A stretch of 21,547 nt of DNA from Thalassotalea_B sp049613795 (GTDB lineage: Bacteria; Pseudomonadota; Gammaproteobacteria; Enterobacterales; Alteromonadaceae). Shown piece by piece: positions 1 to 7,549 of this stretch. The notes under the pieces were generated by a model. That model had not been told where the DNA came from and made no database searches. It saw only the letters and a list, made by a program, of their open reading frames with translations. Position numbers and translations under genes: made by a program. The stretch covers positions 1 through 21,547 of the forward strand of contig JBMZCX010000052.1 of NCBI GenBank assembly GCA_049613795.1, given 5' to 3'. Within the stretch, counting starts at the first letter, position 1, and each line of letters starts with the position of its first letter.

Positions 1-480
1 ACCCTACTCTTTACTGCGAAAATTGATGATCGCTTTGCACAAGGTAAAGTAAGTTCCCGTATTGGTTTACAACAAGACGCACAGTTATTTGACCCCGAAA
101 GCCAGTTACTTGAACAGATAACTCAAGCGCACACACGACAAAAAGTTGATTGTGTACTTATTGATGAAGCACAGTTTTTAACAAAAGAACAAGTTAAACA
201 ATTAACCGATGTAGTTGACTCATTAAATATCCCTGTGCTCGCTTATGGCATACGTACCGACTTTTTAGGTGAAACATTTGCCGGTAGTGCTGCGTTATTA
301 GCATGGGCTGATAAATTAGTAGAATTAAAAACGATATGCCACTGTGGTCGAAAAGCAAATTTTGTTGTTCGAAGAGATGCAAATGGCGTAGCCGTTAAAC
401 AAGGCCAACAAATTGAAGTGGGTGGTAATGAACGTTACGAATCGTTATGCCGACAACATTTTAAGGCACTTATTTGGTAA
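1..480 (+). CDS. tdk: Thymidine kinase, 5' end cut off by window edge
   Basis: Phosphorylates thymidine (and deoxyuridine) to the 5'-monophosphate in the cytoplasmic pyrimidine salvage pathway. The frame is open from base 1 and encodes 159 residues; compared from memory with E. coli Tdk (about 205 aa), roughly the first 30-40 residues including the P-loop lie outside the window. Visible family blocks are TAKIDDRF near the start, VSSRIG, the Walker B-like stretch VLIDEAQFL, then YGIRTDFLGE and LVELKTICHCGRKA, whose two cysteines together with a later Cys in ESLCRQHF fit the structural zinc site. GGNERYESLC matches the type II Tdk C-terminal end. upp follows after 18 bp with its own ribosome binding site, so the two are probably cotranscribed. 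Identification is by strong residue-level resemblance; nothing unusual in the visible part. Confidence 0.95.
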   Translation, partial: TLLFTAKIDDRFAQGKVSSRIGLQQDAQLFDPESQLLEQITQAHTRQKVDCVLIDEAQFLTKEQVKQLTDVVDSLNIPVLAYGIRTDFLGETFAGSAALLAWADKLVELKTICHCGRKANFVVRRDANGVAVKQGQQIEVGGNERYESLCRQHFKALIW

Positions 481-498
481 GCATATACCGAGGTAACT

Positions 499-1125
499 AT
501 GACTATTTATATTAGTGATCATCCTTTAGTAAAACACAAAACAACATTGCTTCGAGAAAAGCACATTTCCACCAAAAACTTTCGCGAATTAACCAACGAA
601 CTGACTCAATTATTATTGGTTGAAGCAACTCGCTCATTGAGTATTGTTAATCAGCCAATTAATGGTTGGTCTGGTACAATATCTTCGCCTTTATTAGAAA
701 ATAACCAACCCACATTAGTGCCAATTTTACGAGCGGGCTTAGGGATGCTAGACGGCGCTTTATCAATACTGCCATGTGCTAAGGTAAGTATTGTTGGCTT
801 TAAGCGTAATGAAGAAACACTTGAAGCTGATTATTATTATCAGAACATTGTTAACGATATAAACCAACGCTTAGCCATTATTATCGACCCAATGCTAGCA
901 ACGGGCGGTACTGCTATTGCAACCATAGACTTACTCAAACAAAGTGGCTGTAAAACAATTAAAGCGGTATTTTTAGTGGCGGCACCTGAAGGAATTAATG
1001 CATTAAAAGCAGCTCACCCTGATGTTGAATTAATAATAGGGGCTAAAGACGAATGCTTAAACGAAAAAGGTTATATTTTACCTGGCTTAGGTGATGCGGG
1101 TGACAAAATATTTGGCACCCTTTAG
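499..1125 (+). CDS. upp: Uracil phosphoribosyltransferase
   Basis: Converts uracil plus PRPP to UMP, the salvage step that captures free uracil in the cytoplasm. The 208-residue product has the usual length for the family. It carries VPILRAGLGM at residues 74-83, the PRPP-binding loop DPMLATGGTA at 130-139, and the C-terminal uracil-binding block YILPGLGDAGD near residues 192-202. The ATG at 499 is preceded by a GAGG ribosome binding site about 6-9 bases upstream. It lies 18 bp after tdk in the same direction, suggesting a tdk-upp salvage operon. It converges with deoA, and a hairpin begins at its stop codon. Upp is the natural acceptor of uracil released by nucleoside phosphorolysis, so it fits with the cdd-deoA operon opposite. 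No anomalies seen. Confidence 0.97.
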   Translation: MTIYISDHPLVKHKTTLLREKHISTKNFRELTNELTQLLLVEATRSLSIVNQPINGWSGTISSPLLENNQPTLVPILRAGLGMLDGALSILPCAKVSIVGFKRNEETLEADYYYQNIVNDINQRLAIIIDPMLATGGTAIATIDLLKQSGCKTIKAVFLVAAPEGINALKAAHPDVELIIGAKDECLNEKGYILPGLGDAGDKIFGTL

Positions 1126-1153
1126 CTCAAATTCAACGCTAATATTTGAGCTA
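1123..1153. terminator. Hairpin between convergent upp and deoA
   Basis: A perfect 10-bp inverted repeat, TAGCTCAAAT at 1123-1132 and ATTTGAGCTA at 1144-1153, with an 11-base loop, starts at the upp stop codon and fills most of the 44-bp gap to the deoA stop. The symmetric position suits a bidirectional terminator for the two convergent operons. There is no strong T-run on either side, so Rho-independent function is uncertain; it may only be a 3'-end stabilising hairpin. Confidence 0.5.
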
Positions 1154-1169
1154 ATCACCTTAATTCAAC

Positions 1170-2483
1170 TTATGAAATAGTTTGATATATCACAGGTGTC
1201 ACCTCTGGCTCACTTTCAGTAATCGTCAGTGAGTCTAAGTAAGCTTTACTCGCTTGTTGTGCTTGGTTTTCATTAGCTGCATGAACTCTTGCGACCACAT
1301 CACCTCGATTAACCAATGTACCAACAGGTAAAATACGATCGTACCCTACACTGTGATCAATCGCTTGCCCGTTAGCCAAACGGCCGCCCTTCATTGCAAC
1401 AATCGCCATGCCCATATCACGAGTTTGCATACCCGCGATGTAGCCATGATCTGGCGCTAAAATATCAAGAATAACGTTCGCTTTTTGCATTGAATCCCAC
1501 GGGTTATCAAGTAAGTCTGCTGGCCCACCTAAGGTATGGATCATGGTTTCAAAAAGCTCAGCTGCCGCGCCAGAGTCTAACACTTCATTAATTTTTTTCA
1601 GCGCTTGCCTCTCATCAGTGGCAATTTTTGCACTAATGAGCATTGCCTTCGCTAAAGAAACAACTACCGCATGCAAGCGTGGTTCACGTTGTTTACCGGT
1701 TAAATATTTAACCGTTTCATAAATTTCCAACGCATTGCCTGCCGTTGTCCCTAAAACTTGATTCATGTCAGTGATAATTGCTTGGGTGCGAACTCCCGCT
1801 CCATTAGCCACATTTACAATGCTTTGTGCAAGTGCGCTGGCGTCATTCATTGACGACATCATTGCGCCATTGCCCACTTTTACATCCATCACTAGCGCAT
1901 CTAAACCTGCAGCTAATTTTTTAGATAATATTGACGCGGTAATTAGCGGGATAGACTCAACCGTTGCGGTAACGTCTCGTATACCGTACAAGCGCTTATC
2001 TGCAGGCGCTAAATTATCGGTCTGAGAAATAATAGCAACACCTAGTTCTTTTACTGTTTTTTTGAACAGCTCAATACTTGGCTGAACATTAAAACCCGCA
2101 ATACTTTCTAATTTATCAGACGTTCCGCCCGTATGGCCTAAACCTCGACCTGAGATCATGGGAACATAGGCGCCACATGCACTCACAATTGCTGCCAACA
2201 TAAAGCTCACTTTGTCGCCAACGCCACCAGTAGAATGTTTGTCTATAACAGGGCCGTCAAGCTCTGGCCAACTAAGCACGTCACCTGAATTTTTCATCGC
2301 CATGGTTAAATTAACAATTTCATCAGTACTCATACCCTGTTGGAAAATTGCCATAGCCATTGAGCCAACTTGTGCATCGTTAAACTCACCTGTTACTAAA
2401 CCACTGGCGAAGTTTTCAATTTGTGTGGCAGATAAATTATCGCCATTGCGTTTTGTTCGAATAATTTCTTGAGGCAAAAACAT
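1170..2483 (-). CDS. deoA: Thymidine phosphorylase
   Basis: Catalyses reversible phosphorolysis of thymidine (and deoxyuridine) to the free base and 2-deoxyribose-1-phosphate in the cytoplasm, opening thymidine to catabolism as a carbon source. The 437-residue product matches the length of E. coli DeoA. It contains the phosphate-binding glycine-rich motif KHSTGGVGDKVS at residues 82-93 and the thymidine/pyrimidine-nucleoside phosphorylase signature SGRGLGHTGGTSDKLE at 111-126. The start at 2483 has an AAGGAAAG ribosome binding site that overlaps the cdd stop codon; only 9 bp separate the genes, so this is the second gene of a cdd-deoA operon. Other deo genes (deoB, deoC, deoD) are not in the window. 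Likely controlled from the cdd promoter and its operator. Confidence 0.97.
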   Translation of the reverse strand: MFLPQEIIRTKRNGDNLSATQIENFASGLVTGEFNDAQVGSMAMAIFQQGMSTDEIVNLTMAMKNSGDVLSWPELDGPVIDKHSTGGVGDKVSFMLAAIVSACGAYVPMISGRGLGHTGGTSDKLESIAGFNVQPSIELFKKTVKELGVAIISQTDNLAPADKRLYGIRDVTATVESIPLITASILSKKLAAGLDALVMDVKVGNGAMMSSMNDASALAQSIVNVANGAGVRTQAIITDMNQVLGTTAGNALEIYETVKYLTGKQREPRLHAVVVSLAKAMLISAKIATDERQALKKINEVLDSGAAAELFETMIHTLGGPADLLDNPWDSMQKANVILDILAPDHGYIAGMQTRDMGMAIVAMKGGRLANGQAIDHSVGYDRILPVGTLVNRGDVVARVHAANENQAQQASKAYLDSLTITESEPEVTPVIYQTIS

Positions 2484-2492
2484 TAGCTTTCC

Positions 2493-2900
2493 TTACTTGT
2501 TTAAAAATTTAGGGGTAAAAGCATCGGGTAACAATTCGGCTACCGTCCAATGTTGTTGCTGACCTAAATGATTAATTGCGCTGATCACCGCATCTTGATT
2601 AAAAAACTCGGCTATCACTTGTCGACATGCACCACAAGGTGGCACAAGCTTTTCTTGTTCGGTATATATCACTAACGTTTTAAATAATGTTTCTCCAGCT
2701 ATAACCGCTTGTGCAATACAATTTCGCTCCGCACAAACCGTTAAACCATAAGACGCATTTTCAACATTACAGCCAGATACAATCGTATTTTTTTCTGTTA
2801 ATGCTGCTGCACCTACATGAAAATTACTATAAGGCGCATAGGCATTATTAAACGCATTTTTAGCGCTTATTATTAATTTATCGGTTAATTGGTATGTCAT
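2493..2900 (-). CDS. cdd: Cytidine deaminase, short tetrameric type
   Basis: Hydrolytically deaminates cytidine and deoxycytidine to uridine and deoxyuridine, feeding DeoA and Tdk. At 135 residues it is the short, single-domain form typical of homotetrameric enzymes (Bacillus type) rather than the roughly 294-residue dimeric E. coli Cdd. The catalytic zinc site is intact: Cys56 and Glu58 in TVCAERN, and Cys89 and Cys92 in PPCGACRQ; the N-terminal YAPYSNFHVGAA block binds substrate. Start at ATG 2900 with AGGA about 9 bases upstream. It is the first gene of cdd-deoA; a promoter and a RutR-like palindrome sit immediately upstream, suggesting pyrimidine-responsive repression. The name is also used for the unrelated-length dimeric form; the reaction is the same. 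Confidence 0.96.
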   Translation of the reverse strand: MTYQLTDKLIISAKNAFNNAYAPYSNFHVGAAALTEKNTIVSGCNVENASYGLTVCAERNCIAQAVIAGETLFKTLVIYTEQEKLVPPCGACRQVIAEFFNQDAVISAINHLGQQQHWTVAELLPDAFTPKFLNK

Positions 2901-2911
2901 CGTTTATTTTC

Positions 2912-2927
2912 CTGACCAATTGGTTAG
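2912..2927. promoter_or_regulatory. RutR-like operator in front of cdd-deoA
   Basis: The core TGACCAATTGGTTA at 2913-2926 matches the palindrome TGACCA-NN-TGGTCA, known for E. coli RutR, at 13 of 14 positions counting the two free ones; with flanks it is CTGACCAATTGGTTAG, a dyad with a single G/T break. It starts a few bases downstream of the predicted -10 hexamer and ends beside the ribosome binding site, the usual place for a repressor site. A RutR-like TetR regulator is encoded at 6898-7539. Which protein binds is inference. Confidence 0.6.
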
Positions 2928-2929
2928 AT

Positions 2930-2958
2930 AATACTACCGCGTTATTGAAAAATGTAAA
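2930..2958 (-). promoter_or_regulatory. Predicted sigma-70 promoter of cdd-deoA
   Basis: Reading the minus strand, TTTACA (2958-2953) is followed after exactly 17 bases by TAGTAT (2935-2930); an overlapping TATTAT at 2933-2928 is an alternative -10. Transcription would begin around 2922-2924, inside the palindromic operator. The -35 matches the consensus at five of six positions and the -10 at four. Confidence 0.5.
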
Positions 2959-3000
2959 GTGAGTAAGCTATTAAACAACAATAAAATTAAATTTAGATTA

Positions 3001-3029
3001 AAAAAAACCGCACGATAAAGTGCGGTTTT
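3001..3029 (-). terminator. Intrinsic terminator of the TonB-receptor gene
   Basis: On the minus strand a 10-bp stem is formed by AAAACCGCAC (3004-3013) and GTGCGGTTTT (3020-3029) around a 6-base loop, and the minus-strand transcript ends in a run of seven U from 3007 to 3001. It lies just past the receptor stop codon at 3052 and separates that gene from the cdd promoter. Confidence 0.85.
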
Positions 3030-3051
3030 GTAGGTTAATTGTATTTAGCAA

Positions 3052-6000
3052 TTAAAAGTTATATTTAACACCAACTTTGATATACCAAACAGACTCTTCA
3101 CCTTCGATTTTGTAGCTACTCACTTCATCACCAATAGGTCCAAGTTTTGTACGGCTGTTCGGGCTATAGACTAACTGGCCTGAATCATTCCAAGTACCTT
3201 TAGCAAATTCTTTATTAAAAGAGCCATCTGTTGGGCTGTAAACATGGCCCCAGTCTTTATTAATAAGATTAGCTAAATTCTTAACAGTAAATGTTAACGT
3301 ACCTTTGTGGTCGTTCATTAAACCTGGTATTTCTTGCTGGATTGATAAATCCATTGTCGTAATCCATGGGCGAGTTGACGCATTTTTATCAACAAAGCTA
3401 CCAGCATATCCTTCTAAACCAGCAGGAATAACGTATTCAGACATTAGCTGCTCATAAGTCATTCCTCGATCGTATGCTACATTTGGATCATCAGCACCTG
3501 TTGGAATATACGGCGTATAAGCATTATATTTAGAGATATAATATTGATCACCTAAAGAATCATCTTTATAAGTGCCCATCACCCAGCCATAAGGACGACC
3601 TGAACGACGTTCAAAGAATAAATTCATTTTAGTTGCATAGCCATCAAAGAATTCTTTGGTATACCCTAAAGCTAGCTTCAAGCTATGCTCTATTTCATAG
3701 TTACCAGTACCTAAATAGTCAACATTACGTCCAGTGCTTACTACATTATATTTGTAATTTGACGCAGCTTGAGAGCTAGTACCTGTATTACCATCAACAA
3801 TATCTTGATTCGTGTAAGATAATGTCATGTCGAAACCATTATCCCAGTATTTGCTTAAACTGGTCGTGATCACATTTGAATGACCATCTCTATCAGCATT
3901 AGTTAATAGAATGTCGTAATGATCGCTATCGCTCGTATCAACTTGATCATAAATAATACGACCATCTAACGTAGTTGTGCCACTTGGTTTACGGTTTAAT
4001 TCACGCCATGCTAGAGAATCTTGTTTATTTACATAAATATATTCAGCAGACCATTTCCAATCATCGCCTAGTGCTGGAATATCAAATATATAATCAAAGC
4101 CTAAGCTATAGCGCCATTCTGATGGTGTTGTAAAGTCTGAATCAATAACATCAGTTTCACCATCAGCGGTAACATTAGCTAATGAGTTTTTCATATCTTG
4201 AGGAACAACAAGTGAAGTTAAGCCCGTATAATCCTCATCATTCGTTACGTAGTTAATACCGCTTTTACTGTATGAGTTAGAAATCCATACGTTTGGCTTA
4301 CCACCACTAAATAGACCAACACCACCACGAACAGTAAGTTCATCACTGGCATACCAAGTAATACCTGCACGAGGTAACCAAATATCAGTACCATCTAGGT
4401 TTTCTTGATTATTGTAACCATAACGATCTACAAATTTTTGGTTATATTCAGGCTTATCTTTAGAGAAAATACGTTCATAACGTAAGCCGTAAGTAAAATC
4501 GATATCTGAGCTAAGTGCCCAATCGTCTTGTACGTAGAAAGAGTACGTACCCATAACTAGTGACGCTGCAGTATCTGCTTGAACATTAGAAGGCGCATTA
4601 CCGTAGAAAAGCTCACCGTCACCAGCAGCAAAGTCTTCAATACTGTTAAATGTCCAAGTACCTAATGTAGCTTCAGCGAACATGTTAAAAATGTCGTTTC
4701 TTTCGTATTGAACACCAAAGTCGATTTTGTGATCGCCAACTAAGTATTCACCGTCGAAATTTATACGCCACGTTTTTGTTTCTAAAGCATTTGCATGACG
4801 ATAGTTATCTGGGCCAAAAGTAATGCCGTCACCACGATCATATCCTGGTACATTATCGATACTTACTTTTCCGTACTCACGAGTTGCTACGCCTGAAATA
4901 GATTCAACCTCTTTGTATGAAACAGCTAACTCAGTTGTTAAATCTGAATTCCAATCAGAGTATAAATGAGCAGCATAAGAGTCCATATTTTGCTGGTAGT
5001 TATACCAGTTTGTTGATGTATTTAACGTGCTACTTCTGCTAGTAAGGTTACGAATATCATTACTTTCGTTGCGATTAAACGTAAATGATGAACGGTGATC
5101 ATCATTAATGTTCCAATCTAACTTGATTAAGAGTTTTTCATCTTCTTCTTTAGGATTACCTTCCCAACCACCAATATCATCAATGCCATATCTATCTTTC
5201 GCAATAGTCGCTACTTGATTGTACTGCTCTTGAGTAAAGCCAGTTGTTAGTGGCTTACCACTGCCTTCTGGACCGTAATCAGAAACAATTGGTTTTTCAA
5301 AATTTTCGTAATTGGCAAAAAAGAACAATGTATCTTGAATAATTGCGCCACCTACGTGGAAACCATAAGTATCACTTTTAACGCCTTCAATTTCGTTATC
5401 TTCAGAACTGGCAGTATCGTAATCACCAGCCCAGCTATCAGATGTTTTTTCATAGAAAACGCCACCGTGAAGTTCGTTAGTACCCGATTTAGTCACCGCA
5501 TTAATTCGTGCGCCACTGAAGCCACCAAATTTTGCATTATAAGGGTTAGTATCAATTGAAATTTGATCAATCGCATCTAACGAAATAGGAGAACGTTGAG
5601 TTGGGTAGCCATTACCATTTAAGCCAAAGTCGTCATTAAGGCCTACACCATCAACATTTAAGCTGTTAAATCTTGGGTTAGAACCCGCAACTGAAAACGC
5701 ATTGTCATCGCCACCTAATGAAGTAGCTAAAGGGTTTTGTCTTAATACGTCTTTAATATCTCTATTAAAAGACGGCGCATTTTCAACAGCTTCTGAACCA
5801 AAATAACTTGAACCGCCAGCATTAGACGAAAATGCAATTTGGCTTCCAGTTACAGTAATAGTTTCAACACTTTGTTCTTCGCTTAATTGTTCATTAAAAC
5901 GGAACGTTTGCCCTAACTGTAAATAAATATCGCTTTTGGCAGTGTCTTGAAACTTATCAGAATCAACCACTATTTTATATGGTCCACCAACACGTAAACC

Positions 6001-6219
6001 GGCAGCACTAAATGCACCTGTTTCATTAGTTGTAACTTCAGTAACAGTTCCTGAAGGCTGGTGAATTAACATAACCTTAGTGTTAGGTGCTGCTTGACCA
6101 CTTGGGCCTACAATTGTTCCCCTAACAGAAGATGTTGTGTCAGCAGCCATAGCTGAAGTGGTTAAACCAAGTGCTAAAACAACAGCGCTGGTCAGTTGAG
6201 AGATACGATGGGTTTTCAT
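3052..6219 (-). CDS. Oar-like TonB-dependent outer-membrane receptor
   Basis: A 1055-residue outer-membrane transporter driven by TonB. Residues 1-25 are a signal peptide ending in TSAMA. Residues about 28-116 form a carboxypeptidase-regulatory-like beta domain (SVRGTIVGPSGQAAPNTKV), typical of Oar-type receptors. A TonB-box-like ETITVTGSQ follows near 119-127, then the plug with FGGFSGARINAVTKSGTNE, then a long beta-barrel ending in a terminal phenylalanine (VGVKYNF), the standard outer-membrane signature. The start at 6219 has AAGGG about 10 bases upstream. The gene stands alone, with its own terminator at 3001-3029. Substrate cannot be read from sequence; Oar-like proteins are often linked to peptides or large substrates. 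Its place between cdd-deoA and a RutR-like regulator with secreted phosphohydrolases suggests nucleosides or oligonucleotides, which is inference. Confidence 0.93.
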   Translation of the reverse strand: MKTHRISQLTSAVVLALGLTTSAMAADTTSSVRGTIVGPSGQAAPNTKVMLIHQPSGTVTEVTTNETGAFSAAGLRVGGPYKIVVDSDKFQDTAKSDIYLQLGQTFRFNEQLSEEQSVETITVTGSQIAFSSNAGGSSYFGSEAVENAPSFNRDIKDVLRQNPLATSLGGDDNAFSVAGSNPRFNSLNVDGVGLNDDFGLNGNGYPTQRSPISLDAIDQISIDTNPYNAKFGGFSGARINAVTKSGTNELHGGVFYEKTSDSWAGDYDTASSEDNEIEGVKSDTYGFHVGGAIIQDTLFFFANYENFEKPIVSDYGPEGSGKPLTTGFTQEQYNQVATIAKDRYGIDDIGGWEGNPKEEDEKLLIKLDWNINDDHRSSFTFNRNESNDIRNLTSRSSTLNTSTNWYNYQQNMDSYAAHLYSDWNSDLTTELAVSYKEVESISGVATREYGKVSIDNVPGYDRGDGITFGPDNYRHANALETKTWRINFDGEYLVGDHKIDFGVQYERNDIFNMFAEATLGTWTFNSIEDFAAGDGELFYGNAPSNVQADTAASLVMGTYSFYVQDDWALSSDIDFTYGLRYERIFSKDKPEYNQKFVDRYGYNNQENLDGTDIWLPRAGITWYASDELTVRGGVGLFSGGKPNVWISNSYSKSGINYVTNDEDYTGLTSLVVPQDMKNSLANVTADGETDVIDSDFTTPSEWRYSLGFDYIFDIPALGDDWKWSAEYIYVNKQDSLAWRELNRKPSGTTTLDGRIIYDQVDTSDSDHYDILLTNADRDGHSNVITTSLSKYWDNGFDMTLSYTNQDIVDGNTGTSSQAASNYKYNVVSTGRNVDYLGTGNYEIEHSLKLALGYTKEFFDGYATKMNLFFERRSGRPYGWVMGTYKDDSLGDQYYISKYNAYTPYIPTGADDPNVAYDRGMTYEQLMSEYVIPAGLEGYAGSFVDKNASTRPWITTMDLSIQQEIPGLMNDHKGTLTFTVKNLANLINKDWGHVYSPTDGSFNKEFAKGTWNDSGQLVYSPNSRTKLGPIGDEVSSYKIEGEESVWYIKVGVKYNF

Positions 6220-6536
6220 CTTTTGTTTTCCCTTGTGTAAGTATTATATATATTTTGTATTTATATTATTCAAAGTATCTAAATTTGAAGTAATTCATAC
6301 CTAATAAAAGTATTAATGACAGAATTAAAACAAACTTATCTTACATTTTTATGACAATATTTTAGAACAAAGAAAAATATAAGTTAACTGTTTTTTAAAA
6401 TAAATTAAAAAACAAACAACCATCAAAATAAAAACAATAAAAACAACAAGTTAAAAAGCAAGAAACAACTAGTGAATTTATAGCGAAAAACATAAATTTT
6501 AAAAAAATGTTAACGACATAATTAAAACACAATTTA

Positions 6537-6552
6537 CTTACCAGATGGTCAA
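6537..6552. promoter_or_regulatory. RutR-like operator between receptor and regulator
   Basis: CTTACCAGATGGTCAA contains TTACCA-GA-TGGTCA at 6538-6551, matching the palindrome TGACCA-NN-TGGTCA except for one base (G to T), and its right half TGGTCAA is perfect. It is about 320 bp upstream of the receptor start and 345 bp upstream of the regulator start, so it could serve either only if transcripts start far upstream or by looping. It is the same motif as the cdd operator at 2912-2927. Confidence 0.5.
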
Positions 6553-6697
6553 GTTTTTATTATTCAATCATTTAGGCCAATAAAAGCAGAAACAACATCA
6601 ACAACACAACATAACCTTATGAACAAAAATAACTTAAAAAAATAAATAATCATTAATAATCACTAAAAATCATAACATTTTAAGCGTTTAACCTAAG

Positions 6698-6715
6698 TAA
6701 CTGGTCAAACAGTTA
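6698..6715. promoter_or_regulatory. 18-bp inverted repeat carrying a TGGTCAA half-site
   Basis: TAACTG (6698-6703) and CAGTTA (6710-6715) form a perfect 6-bp dyad around GTCAAA; TGGTCAA at 6702-6708 repeats the perfect half of the upstream RutR-like site. It lies about 180 bp before the TetR regulator start. It may be a second, different operator or a weaker site for the same protein. Confidence 0.3.
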
Positions 6716-6790
6716 TAAATAACACATTACTTCTTTATATTTGACTTTATACTGGCTATTCTATGCTAATCTACCCACAAATTTTTTGCT

Positions 6791-6821
6791 TATAATACAA
6801 TCAAAACTGACGCTTTGGTTA
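6791..6821 (+). promoter_or_regulatory. Possible -10 box and degenerate operator of the TetR regulator
   Basis: A perfect TATAAT at 6791-6796, with TG four bases before it, could be the -10 of a promoter lacking a clear -35. Immediately after it, TGACGC-TT-TGGTTA at 6808-6821 keeps the 14-base spacing of the RutR-like palindrome but breaks it at three bases. It sits about 77 bp before the regulator start, as expected for autorepression. Confidence 0.3.
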
Positions 6822-6897
6822 TGTCGGCATTAAAACATTTTGTGACATATATTGCTTTTCCTGTTACAACAGCAACCCAAATTTAAGAACAACAACA

Positions 6898-7539
6898 ATG
6901 ACGATAATGTTTGATAAAAAAAATGATAAAAAACAAGGACAAATTAGAGTTAAGAGCCAAGCAAAAATATTAGCCGCCGCAACTGATGAATTTATTTTGC
7001 AAGGCTATAAAGGCGCTACAGTACAGTCAATTGCTGATCGCGCAGCTCTACCTAAGGCGAATGTTCTCTATTATTTTAAAAATAAGGAAAATATTTATCA
7101 TGCTGTGCTTGAGCAAACACTTGACATGTGGGATCAAGGGATTGGCGATATTTTATACGAAGACGGCCCTCGACTAGCAATAGAAAAATTTATTGCTGCT
7201 AAGGTAAAAATGTCTTTTACCAACCCTAATGCTTCAAAAATTTATGCGATGGAAATAATTCAAGGAGCGCAACATTTAAAAGAGTTTGCTCGTACCTATT
7301 TAAGAAAGTGGGTGAGAGAAAAAGCCAAAATTTTTCAGCAATGGATCAATGAAGGGAAAATGGATAATATTGATCCAATTAAGCTGATCTTTTTAATTTG
7401 GTCAACAACTCAACATTATGCCGACTTTGAGACCCAAATATTATCGGTAATGAACCGTGCGGATTATGAAGAAGAAGATGCCGACCAAGTAACCCAGTTT
7501 TTAACTGAGTTTGTCTTACGTGGCACAGGAATTAAATAG
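6898..7539 (+). CDS. RutR-like TetR-family transcriptional regulator
   Basis: A 213-residue one-component regulator. Residues 20-66 are a TetR helix-turn-helix (ILAAATDEFILQGYKG, then IADRAALPKANVLYYFKNKE). The C-terminal ligand domain resembles E. coli RutR (212 aa), which responds to uracil and thymine: LIFLIWSTTQHYADF at 163-177 is nearly identical to the corresponding RutR block recalled from memory, and AMEIIQGAQ plus GKMDNIDP also fit. The ATG at 6898 has no good Shine-Dalgarno sequence; ATG at 6907 is an alternative. It heads an operon with a secreted phosphohydrolase 10 bp downstream. RutR-type palindromes lie upstream and before cdd. Likely a repressor of pyrimidine-related genes relieved by a pyrimidine base; the exact ligand and targets are inferred. 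It is too far from a rut operon, none being present, to call rutR itself. Confidence 0.85.
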   Translation: MTIMFDKKNDKKQGQIRVKSQAKILAAATDEFILQGYKGATVQSIADRAALPKANVLYYFKNKENIYHAVLEQTLDMWDQGIGDILYEDGPRLAIEKFIAAKVKMSFTNPNASKIYAMEIIQGAQHLKEFARTYLRKWVREKAKIFQQWINEGKMDNIDPIKLIFLIWSTTQHYADFETQILSVMNRADYEEEDADQVTQFLTEFVLRGTGIK

Positions 7540-7549
7540 GAAAATAGTT

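Larger units (their letters stand above)
6220..6897. other. Long AT-rich divergent intergenic region
   Basis: A 678-bp stretch without a convincing gene separates the divergent receptor and TetR-regulator genes. It is strongly A-rich on the plus strand, with A/C-only patches around 6405-6450 and 6588-6615. It holds a RutR-like palindrome (6537-6552), an 18-bp inverted repeat (6698-6715), a TATAAT box toward the regulator (6791-6796) and, on the minus strand, a TATAAT at 6248-6243 that could be the receptor -10. The remaining sequence may be leader or spacer DNA. Confidence 0.7.

Noticed and set aside
5335..5559. Antisense open frame inside the TonB receptor gene
   Set aside because: No recognisable protein; low-complexity shadow of the receptor coding sequence.
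6316..6357. CTGTCAT and TTGTCAT on the minus strand upstream of the receptor, resembling Pho box halves
   Set aside because: The two copies are 35 bp apart rather than the 11-bp period of a Pho box; no partner repeat is in register.
6820..6849. TATGTC-N18-GACATA inverted repeat before the TetR regulator
   Set aside because: Short arms and a long spacer; not distinguishable from chance in this AT-rich region.
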